A stretch of DNA of 12,576 bases from contig CANPZR010000046.1 in NCBI GenBank assembly GCA_947589175.1, positions 1-12,576 of the forward strand. The letters run 5' to 3'. Each line of letters begins with the position of its first letter. Position 1 is the stretch's first letter. Positions 6,371 through 12,576 of this stretch are shown here, in pieces. The notes under the pieces were generated by a model. The model made no database searches, had not been told where the DNA came from, and was given only the letters and a program-made list of their open reading frames with translations. A program made the position numbers and the translations under genes. The stretch comes from an uncultured Lachnospiraceae bacterium. GTDB taxonomy: Bacteria; Bacillota; Clostridia; Lachnospirales; Lachnospiraceae.

Positions 6371-7714
6371 ATGAAGCGGATCTGGCGGATAATCTGCGCG
6401 GCAGCGCTTATGTCCTGCCTTTTCGGGTGCGCCCTCAGCCGACGGAGTCCGGAGCCCACGGAGGTTCCGAACAGCTCGGTCACTTATGTGAAGGGGGCCG
6501 ATTTTACCGGCGTGGTCAGGTCCGTGGACGAGGCAGCGGGACGGATTCAGCTCTACAATGTGCTGATGGACGAGGATGAGGAGTACCAGTACACGGGAGC
6601 CACGGAGATTTTTTCAAAGAACGACAGAGATATGTCCATGTCCGAGGTGGAGCCGGGAGAGGTGTACGACGTCTACTGTGCCCACACGGGGGATAAGCTG
6701 ACCAAGATGAAGCAGTCCCAGAGCATTCAGGAGAAGGAGCACGTCCGGGTGAGCTTTGACGAGGAGAAGAAACAACTGACGGCGGACGGCGTCACTTACG
6801 CGTACTCCGACCATCTGGTGGTTCTCTCCGAGGGAAAGGAGCTCTTGCCGATGGAGATTGCCTCCGGCGACGAGGTGACGTTCCGGGGAGTGAAGGGACG
6901 GGCGTATTCCCTTGTAGTGACCCGGGGACACGGCTATATACGCCCCACGGGATACAAGGATTTTCTGGGCGGGACGCTGACGCTGGAGGGCGAGGCGATT
7001 CTTCCCGTCTCAAAGGACATGCTTCTGACGGTGCCGGAGGGGACCCAGGGCCTCTCTATGGTAAATGGGGATCTGATGGGGCGCGTGAACGTAGAGGTGC
7101 GCCGGGGACAGGTCACTAAAGTAAATATGAAGAAATACCAGTCCCAGATGCCGAACACCGCCCGCGTCGCCTTTGAAATCGAGCCGGATGGCGCGGAACT
7201 TTATATAAATGGAATTTTGACAGATTATCATACCAGGGTGCCCATGAAGTACGGGAACCACTATATACGAGTTGTGCTGGAGGGATACAGCGAGTACAGC
7301 GGCGTCGCCACTATCCGGGATCCCGGACCCACGATACGGATCAATCTGGCCACGGAGGACACGGGGGTGGACACCGATGACGAGGATTCGGAGACGACCG
7401 TATCCGCCAGCAGCGATTCCGGATCCGGTTCAGATTCCGAATCGGATGATACAGATACGGAAGGTGTCTCCGCGAAAAAGACGGACGAGGACCACAAGAT
7501 TACCGTGAGTACGCCGGTGGGAGCGGCGGTCTATCTGGACGGCACCTATAAGGGGGAGGTCCCCTGCAGCTTTACCAAGGTAATCGGCAGCATTACCCTG
7601 ACGCTGACGAAAGAGGGTTATACGACCAAGAGTTACAGCGTAGAGATTTCGGACGACAGCCAGGATGTGAGCTGGAGCTTCCCGGATCTTCCGGAATCGG
7701 ATAGTAAAGGATGA
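6371..7714 (+). CDS. PEGA-domain lipoprotein
   Basis: The 447-residue protein has a lipoprotein signal peptide: MKRIWR, a hydrophobic core and a lipobox LFGC with the lipidated cysteine at 20. It should be anchored on the outer membrane face. Residues about 35-255 are beta-rich and not recognised. Two PEGA-type domains follow: about 264-326 (FEIEPDGAELYINGILT...VVLEGY) and about 376-438 (VSTPVGAAVYLDGTYKGEVP...LTKEGYTTKS). They are joined by a 49-residue linker (327-375) rich in Asp, Glu, Ser and Thr. PEGA domains are small surface beta-sandwich modules; binding partners are generally unknown. The ATG at 6371 is chosen over one at 6356 because GGGGGG lies at the right distance before it. The mutase gene starts 62 bases downstream without a clear terminator between, so the three genes to glgB may be co-transcribed. 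Confidence 0.85.
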   Translation: MKRIWRIICAAALMSCLFGCALSRRSPEPTEVPNSSVTYVKGADFTGVVRSVDEAAGRIQLYNVLMDEDEEYQYTGATEIFSKNDRDMSMSEVEPGEVYDVYCAHTGDKLTKMKQSQSIQEKEHVRVSFDEEKKQLTADGVTYAYSDHLVVLSEGKELLPMEIASGDEVTFRGVKGRAYSLVVTRGHGYIRPTGYKDFLGGTLTLEGEAILPVSKDMLLTVPEGTQGLSMVNGDLMGRVNVEVRRGQVTKVNMKKYQSQMPNTARVAFEIEPDGAELYINGILTDYHTRVPMKYGNHYIRVVLEGYSEYSGVATIRDPGPTIRINLATEDTGVDTDDEDSETTVSASSDSGSGSDSESDDTDTEGVSAKKTDEDHKITVSTPVGAAVYLDGTYKGEVPCSFTKVIGSITLTLTKEGYTTKSYSVEISDDSQDVSWSFPDLPESDSKG

Positions 7715-7776
7715 TCTACGGCAGTGAGCCGTTGTCAGAAATATTGAGAAGCCCATAGGGCAGATAGGAGGAAAAA

Positions 7777-9510
7777 ATGGATTACAAAGAAAATTATGAG
7801 GCGTGGCTGTCAAATCCTTACTTTGACGCCGAGACCAAGAAGGAACTGGAGAGCATCGCCGGGGACGAGAACGAGATCAAAGAGCGGTTCTACACGGATC
7901 TGGAGTTCGGAACCGCGGGACTTCGCGGCGTGATCGGAGCGGGCACCAACCGCATGAACATCTACACGGTGCGCAAGGCCACGCAGGGACTGGCAAACTA
8001 CATCATCAAGCAGAACGAGCAGAAAAAGGGCGTTGCTATTGCCTTTGACTCCCGCAGAATGTCGCCGGAGTTCGCGGACGAGGCCGCATGCTGCCTGGCT
8101 GCCAACGGCATCAAGGCGTATGTGTTCGAGTCGCTGCGCCCGACGCCGGAGCTGTCCTTTGCCGTGAGAGAGTTAGGATGTATTTCCGGAATCAATATCA
8201 CCGCCAGCCACAACCCGCCGGAATATAACGGATATAAAGTATATTGGGAGGACGGAGCGCAGATCACGCCGCCTCATGACAGCGGCATTATGGACGAGGT
8301 AAAGGCTGTGACCGATTACGCGACTGTCAAGACGATGGACAAGGCCGAGGCGGAGAAGGCGGGCTTGTATGAAACGATCGGCGCCGCTGTGGACGACCGC
8401 TATATGGAAGAATTGAAAAAGAACGTCCTTCACCCGGAGAGCATCAAGGAGGCCTCCGATCTGAAGATCGTCTACACGCCGCTGCACGGCACGGGCAATC
8501 TTCCGGTGCGCCGGATTTTGAAGGAGTTAGGCTTTACAAACGTATTTGTAGTGCCGGAGCAGGAGCTGCCGGACGGCGAGTTCCCGACTGTCAGCTATCC
8601 GAACCCGGAGGCGGCAGAGGCATTTGAGCTGGCGCTGAAGCTGGCAAAGGAGAAGGACGCCGACCTGGTGCTGGCAACGGATCCGGACGCCGACCGTCTG
8701 GGCGTTTATGTAAAGGACACCAAGTCCGGCGAGTACATCTGCCTCACCGGCAATATGTCGGGCAGCTTTTTAGCGGATTATGAGATCGGACAGAAGCTGG
8801 CGCTGGAGGGCAAGCTGCCGGAGGACGGCGAGCTGATCAAGACCATCGTTACCTCCAATATGGTAGACGCGATGGCAAAGCATTACGGAATCAAGGTGAC
8901 CGAGTGCCTGACCGGATTTAAGTGGATCGGAAAAGAAATCCTGCGGATGGAGACGACGGGAAAAGGCCATTATCTCTTTGGCTTTGAGGAGAGCTACGGC
9001 TGCCTGATCGGAACCCACGCGAGGGACAAGGACGCGATTGTCGCCTCTATGGCGCTGTGCGAGGCAGCCGCTTACTACAAGACGCAGGGCAAGACAATCT
9101 GGGACGCTATGCTGGAGATGTACGAGAAGTACGGCTATTATAAAGATAATGTAATTTCCATCACTCACAAGGGCATGGAGGGCCTGGCAAAGATCAAGGC
9201 CATTATGGACAGCCTGCGCGAGAATCCGCCGATGAACTTTGGCGATTACAAGGTGACATCGACAAGGGATTATCAGCTGGATGTGATTAAGGATCTGGCG
9301 ACAGGAGAGACAAGACCTACAGGTATTCCGAAGTCGAACGTGCTCTACTTCGATCTGGAGGACAACGCATGGCTCTGTGTGCGTCCTTCCGGTACGGAGC
9401 CGAAGATCAAGGTATACTTTGGCGTGGTAGGAAAGGATCTGGCCGACGCGGACGCCAAGTCGCAGGAGCTGGCGGATACGGTGAAGGCGCTGATGGATCA
9501 GCTGGGATGA
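7777..9510 (+). CDS. Phosphoglucomutase / phosphomannomutase family enzyme
   Basis: The 577-residue enzyme belongs to the alpha-D-phosphohexomutase superfamily. It probably interconverts glucose-1-phosphate and glucose-6-phosphate (EC 5.4.2.2), with possible mannose-phosphate activity. All four hallmark sites are present: the phosphoserine loop TASHNP (S144), the metal loop DPDADR (302-307), the sugar-specificity loop GFEESYG (402-408) and the phosphate-binding loop RPSGTEPK (536-543). Length and sequence fit the PgcA-like Firmicutes group. AGGAGG five bases before the ATG fixes the start. glgB follows after 40 bases, which supports a role in feeding glucose-1-phosphate into glycogen or recovering it. 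Two small hairpins without T-runs (7718-7732 and 7751-7761) lie just upstream, and no separate promoter is evident. Confidence 0.93.
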   Translation: MDYKENYEAWLSNPYFDAETKKELESIAGDENEIKERFYTDLEFGTAGLRGVIGAGTNRMNIYTVRKATQGLANYIIKQNEQKKGVAIAFDSRRMSPEFADEAACCLAANGIKAYVFESLRPTPELSFAVRELGCISGINITASHNPPEYNGYKVYWEDGAQITPPHDSGIMDEVKAVTDYATVKTMDKAEAEKAGLYETIGAAVDDRYMEELKKNVLHPESIKEASDLKIVYTPLHGTGNLPVRRILKELGFTNVFVVPEQELPDGEFPTVSYPNPEAAEAFELALKLAKEKDADLVLATDPDADRLGVYVKDTKSGEYICLTGNMSGSFLADYEIGQKLALEGKLPEDGELIKTIVTSNMVDAMAKHYGIKVTECLTGFKWIGKEILRMETTGKGHYLFGFEESYGCLIGTHARDKDAIVASMALCEAAAYYKTQGKTIWDAMLEMYEKYGYYKDNVISITHKGMEGLAKIKAIMDSLRENPPMNFGDYKVTSTRDYQLDVIKDLATGETRPTGIPKSNVLYFDLEDNAWLCVRPSGTEPKIKVYFGVVGKDLADADAKSQELADTVKALMDQLG

Positions 9511-9550
9511 TCCGCAGGAAGAAGAAAGGATAAAGAGGGGTGAAAATCCT

Positions 9551-11830
9551 ATGAACCAGTACCTGAGTGAATGGGCAGGTAAAATATTGATGGAGGAACT
9601 GGACGAGGGCATTATCAATGCCCCCCAGGATCTCCTGGGATGTCATATCTACGATGAAAAGGATGTGCAGATTTTTACGGCCTATCGTCCCTGCGCCCAG
9701 ACAATCTGGCTTTTGGATGGCAAGGGAGAGATAGCGGGAGAGATGGAGCCGATGGAGGTGGACGGTCTCTTTGGCTATGTGATTGAAAAAAAGACAAAAC
9801 GACTGAAAAAATATGCGTTTCGCGTCAAATACAGCGACCAGGATATCGTGGATATTCAGGATCCCTACGCCTTTGAGCGGACGATTTCGGATTATGACCG
9901 CTATCTGTTCGGCGAGGGAACGAACTACAAAATCTATGAAAAGCTGGGCGCTCACCTGGAAACGGTGAACGGCGTGGAGGGCACGCGCTTTGCGGTCTGG
10001 GCGCCGATGGCGCGCAGCGTCAGCGTAATTGGCGATTTTAATATGTGGGACGGCCGCCTGCACAAGATGATGCTCCACGGAGAGAGCGGCATTTATGAGC
10101 TGTTCGTACCGGGAGCGTGGGAGGGAGCCTCCTACAAATACGAGATTACGGCAAGGGACGGCGAGCGGCATTACAAGACGGATCCCTACGGCAATTACGC
10201 GGAGCTCCGCCCGGGCAATGCATCCCGGATCGCCTCGCTGGACGGATACGAGTGGCAGGACAAGACTTATATCAAGAACCGCGACAAGAAACCGGCGGCT
10301 GTCAGGGACAGAGAGCCCATGAGCATCTACGAGGTGCATCTGGCCTCCTGGAAAAAGCGGATTGAGGACGATGACAACGGCAATTTCAGCTACCGGGAAT
10401 TGGCGCAGATGCTGGGAGACTATGTGGTCGAGATGGGGTACACCCACATCGAGCTCATGGGTATTGCGGAGTATCCGTTTGACGGCTCCTGGGGCTATCA
10501 GGTTGGCTGCTATTACGCGCCTACCAGCCGCTACGGCGAGCCCAAAGATTTTATGTATTTTGTAGATGAAATGCACCGCCGCGGAATCCAGGTCATACTG
10601 GACTGGGTACCGGCGCATTTCCCCAAGGACGCCCACTGTCTGGGAAATTTCGACGGGCAGGCGCTCTATGAGCACCCGGACCGCCGCCGGGGCGAGCATC
10701 CGGACTGGGGAACCTACATTTTTGACTACGGGCGCAAGCAGGTCAAGAACTTCCTCGTTGCGAACGCGCTGTTCTGGATGGAGAAATTCCACATCGACGG
10801 TCTCCGCGTAGACGCGGTGGCGTCCATGCTGTATCTGGACTACGGCAAGCAGGACGGCGAGTGGCTGCCCAACAAGTACGGCGGCAACGAGCACTATGAG
10901 GCGGTGGAGTTTTTACAGCAGCTGAATACGATTATGGGAGAGCAGTTCCCCGGAGCGTATATCATCGCCGAGGAGTCCACGGCGTGGCCGGGCGTGACGG
11001 CGCCGGCCGACAAGGGCGGACTGGGCTTTTCCTACAAGTGGAACATGGGCTGGATGAACGATTTCCTTGAATATATGAAGTTAGATCCGTATTTCAAGCA
11101 GTTCCATCACGGACAGCTCTGTTTCAGCATTGATTATTACCTGAGCGAGAAATATATTCTCGTTCTGTCCCACGACGAGGTAGTGCACGGCAAGTGCTCC
11201 CTGTGGAACAAGATGCCGGGCCTTGAGGGCGACAAGTACGCGGCTCTCCGGGCGGCCTACGGCTTTATGTACGGGCATCCGGGCAAGAAACTCCTGTTCA
11301 TGGGCCAGGAATTTGCCCAGAAGCGGGAGTGGGCGGAATACCGCAGTCTGGACTGGTTTTTGCTGGATGAGGACGAGCGGCACCGGAAGATGCAGGACTA
11401 TGTCAAGGAGCTGAACCACATGTATCAGAAGTACGACGCCCTGTACTACAATGATTTTGACGTCATGGGATTCGAGTGGATGGACTGCAGCCGTCCCCAG
11501 ACCAGCACGGTCGCCTTTGTGCGCCGGGGCAAGACGGCGAAGGACCAGCTGATGTTCATTCTGAACTTCACGCCTGTGGCGCATGAGAAGTACACGGTCA
11601 AGGCGCCCTGCAAGGGCAAGTACACCGAGATCCTCAACTCCGACGATCCGAAGTTCGGCGGGCTGGGACGCATGAACGAAAAGCCGATCACGGCAAAGAA
11701 AAAGACCGTGACGAAGAAAAAGACGTCAAAGAGCGGCAAGGCGGAGACGGTGACAGAGGAAGGATACGAGATCGAGCTGTATCTCCCGCCGCTGTCGGCA
11801 GTCGTGCTCAAGTTTGATTACCAGGGGTGA
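9551..11830 (+). CDS. glgB: 1,4-alpha-glucan branching enzyme
   Basis: The 759-residue GH13 enzyme cuts alpha-1,4-glucan chains and rejoins them through alpha-1,6 bonds, making the branches of glycogen (EC 2.4.1.18). Order of parts: an extra N-terminal module (about 1-110), a CBM48/E-set domain (about 140-225), the catalytic barrel (about 255-600) and a C-terminal beta domain. Active-site elements are DWVPAHF (351-357), the nucleophile D421 in DGLRVDAV, the acid/base E474 in IIAEES, and D542 in SHDEVVHGK. The start has GAGGGGTG eight bases upstream. An unusual Lys/Thr-rich insert (711-733, with KKK repeats) interrupts the C-terminal domain before the closing strands ELYLPPLSAVVLKF. It forms an operon with the mutase gene. 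No glgC, glgA or glgP is in the window. Confidence 0.96.
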   Translation: MNQYLSEWAGKILMEELDEGIINAPQDLLGCHIYDEKDVQIFTAYRPCAQTIWLLDGKGEIAGEMEPMEVDGLFGYVIEKKTKRLKKYAFRVKYSDQDIVDIQDPYAFERTISDYDRYLFGEGTNYKIYEKLGAHLETVNGVEGTRFAVWAPMARSVSVIGDFNMWDGRLHKMMLHGESGIYELFVPGAWEGASYKYEITARDGERHYKTDPYGNYAELRPGNASRIASLDGYEWQDKTYIKNRDKKPAAVRDREPMSIYEVHLASWKKRIEDDDNGNFSYRELAQMLGDYVVEMGYTHIELMGIAEYPFDGSWGYQVGCYYAPTSRYGEPKDFMYFVDEMHRRGIQVILDWVPAHFPKDAHCLGNFDGQALYEHPDRRRGEHPDWGTYIFDYGRKQVKNFLVANALFWMEKFHIDGLRVDAVASMLYLDYGKQDGEWLPNKYGGNEHYEAVEFLQQLNTIMGEQFPGAYIIAEESTAWPGVTAPADKGGLGFSYKWNMGWMNDFLEYMKLDPYFKQFHHGQLCFSIDYYLSEKYILVLSHDEVVHGKCSLWNKMPGLEGDKYAALRAAYGFMYGHPGKKLLFMGQEFAQKREWAEYRSLDWFLLDEDERHRKMQDYVKELNHMYQKYDALYYNDFDVMGFEWMDCSRPQTSTVAFVRRGKTAKDQLMFILNFTPVAHEKYTVKAPCKGKYTEILNSDDPKFGGLGRMNEKPITAKKKTVTKKKTSKSGKAETVTEEGYEIELYLPPLSAVVLKFDYQG

Positions 11831-12428
11831 CGGTTAGAACGACAAAAAGCACATACAAAGAGAAGTGTAACGGAAAATTATAAAAGAAGCAGGAATCAGA
11901 CAGATTGTGTTCTGATTCCTGTTTTTTACGCATCTTTTTTCTGTCCCCATATGGCAGGTCCAGCCGTTCAAACAGTTTTTTTATCTCTTTCTGGATCACG
12001 GCTTTCTCGGTTGGCTCATAGCAGTAATCTTTCCCCGTCTTTTTATAATATTGCTCCTCCCCGAACACCGTCCCATTATAATATATGTAAGTTTCTCCCC
12101 ACTCCATCAGCTGGTAAATATCTTTTGAGTTATAGACGATCGTATGTTCCGTGCCATCCTCATTTTTATCAATAGTAGCCTCTTGATGTTTTTTGTCATC
12201 ATTTCGCCGGAAATAGTGCTTGTATATTATTTTCTGAAATTTTTCCATGCGCTCCCGCGGAATGTATTTTACCTCGATTGTCTTTAAATCATCTAATTCC
12301 TGCTGCATTTTGGCGAACTGCTCGTCCTGCTTGTCTATTTTTATAAGGGAACCTTCCGACTGGGAATTGCAGGCGGTCAGCATCAGCAGTGCAGCCAGGA
12401 GCATCATGGCTGTGAGTTTTTTTGTCAA
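11808..12428 (-). CDS. Small lipoprotein of unknown function, probably damaged at both ends
   Basis: From a TTG at 12428 the frame gives an N-terminus (M)TKKLTAMMLLAALLMLTAC, a clean lipoprotein signal with LTAC and the lipidated cysteine at residue 20. A coiled-coil-like stretch follows (KIDKQDEQFAKMQQELDDL), then a hydrophilic region rich in Lys, Glu and Tyr. No family is recognised. The start is uncertain: the frame continues upstream to a TTG at 12467, ATG-ATG codons lie at 12407-12402, and none has a convincing Shine-Dalgarno. The 3' end is odd: the frame passes through the intrinsic terminator and overlaps the last 23 bases of glgB. One extra base in the A6 run (reverse strand, 11940-11935) would end the protein at KKDA with TAA at 11928-11926, just before the terminator. 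The gene may therefore be frameshifted. Confidence 0.6.
   Translation of the reverse strand: MTKKLTAMMLLAALLMLTACNSQSEGSLIKIDKQDEQFAKMQQELDDLKTIEVKYIPRERMEKFQKIIYKHYFRRNDDKKHQEATIDKNEDGTEHTIVYNSKDIYQLMEWGETYIYYNGTVFGEEQYYKKTGKDYCYEPTEKAVIQKEIKKLFERLDLPYGDRKKMRKKQESEHNLSDSCFFYNFPLHFSLYVLFVVLTVTPGNQT
11890..11927 (+). terminator. Strong intrinsic terminator after glgB, probably bidirectional
   Basis: CAGGAATCAGA (11890-11900) pairs perfectly with TCTGATTCCTG (11911-11921) over 11 bp with a 10-base loop, followed by six T (11922-11927). It lies 60 bases past the glgB stop. On the reverse strand the hairpin is followed by CTTCTTTTAT, a weaker T-run, so it can also stop transcripts of the convergent lipoprotein gene. 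Confidence 0.93.
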
Positions 12429-12454
12429 GTCCGTAGTATTGACAGGCGCTCTAA

Positions 12455-12576
12455 TGTCAACCTGCAAAATTAAATGTCAACTTTTTTCGCCTAAACCGTA
12501 TTATATACGGCGCGTTCAATCATTGCTAAAGATTTCTATTGCTATTTAACCTTCCAATGAGTATAATAGCATAAAA
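12455..12576 (+). mobile_element. Possible terminus of an IS21-type insertion sequence
   Basis: Two copies of the pattern TAA(A)TGTCAAC occur 20 bases apart (TGTCAA at 12455-12460 and 12475-12480), separated by CCTGCAAAATTAAA. IS21-family elements have terminal repeats built from several such units, begin with TG, and carry about 100-200 bases before istA. Here the repeats are followed by an outward promoter and no gene before the window ends. No transposase sequence is visible, so this is a conjecture from the layout. A perfect dyad CCGTAT-TAT-ATACGG (12496-12510) also lies in this stretch. Confidence 0.35.
12539..12567 (+). promoter_or_regulatory. Rightward sigma-A promoter at window edge
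   Basis: TTGCTA (12539-12544), a 17-base spacer and a consensus TATAAT (12562-12567) form a good promoter on the forward strand. It reads out of the window, so its gene is not visible. It lies downstream of the TGTCAA repeats and could drive a transposase gene if these are an insertion-sequence end. Confidence 0.6.

Noticed and set aside
8770..9618. A 282-codon reverse-strand open frame opposite the mutase gene
   Set aside because: Shadow of the mutase coding sequence. The mutase carries all four family motifs, whereas this frame has none.
9407..10894. A 495-codon open frame on the reverse strand opposite the end of the mutase gene and glgB
   Set aside because: It lies antisense to two clear enzyme genes, has no ribosome binding site or recognisable domain, and is explained by the codon bias of the GC-rich forward genes.
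12429..12467. Upstream TTG at 12467 as the start of the lipoprotein
   Set aside because: It would add 13 polar residues before the signal peptide and has no ribosome binding site.

Overview
The window looks like chromosomal DNA from a spore-forming, moderately GC-rich member of the Clostridia, most likely Lachnospiraceae. This is inference from gene content: a CotS-type coat protein, a clostridial-type ATP-dependent PEP carboxykinase, PEGA-domain and DUF885 lipoproteins, strong AGGAGG-type ribosome binding sites and compact sigma-A promoters. No tRNA, rRNA or CRISPR array was seen.

Layout. The left half reads leftward. At the left edge are the first 19 codons of a gene resembling metY (O-acetylhomoserine sulfhydrylase), with its complete promoter. 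Next is pckA (248-1939), with its own promoter, leader and terminator. Behind it lie a membrane-anchored extracytoplasmic protein of unknown function (2105-3283) and a DUF885 lipoprotein (3340-5073). Each of pckA and the 2105-3283 gene has a promoter tucked against or into the end of the gene before it.

Transcription diverges at about 5,090. Rightward comes a 21-codon ORF made of three in-frame seven-codon repeats (5121-5186), then a CotS-family kinase-fold protein with substituted catalytic residues (5264-6256), a PEGA-domain lipoprotein (6371-7714), a phosphoglucomutase-family enzyme (7777-9510) and a glycogen branching enzyme (9551-11830). The last two form a short carbohydrate-storage operon: the mutase interconverts glucose-6-phosphate and glucose-1-phosphate, and the branching enzyme introduces alpha-1,6 branches into glycogen. 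PEP carboxykinase at the other side adds a central-carbon theme, but nothing in the sequence ties it to the glycogen operon by regulation.

The glgB operon ends in a strong intrinsic terminator shared with a convergent lipoprotein gene (11808-12428). That gene looks damaged at both ends: its reading frame runs through the terminator into glgB, and its upstream region carries 20-bp-spaced TGTCAA repeats that resemble the terminus of an IS21-type insertion sequence. A good outward promoter at the right edge would drive whatever lies beyond the window.

The points most worth a second look are the repeat-peptide ORF beside the degenerate CotS kinase, the helically phased repeats upstream of pckA, and the damaged lipoprotein with the possible insertion-sequence end.
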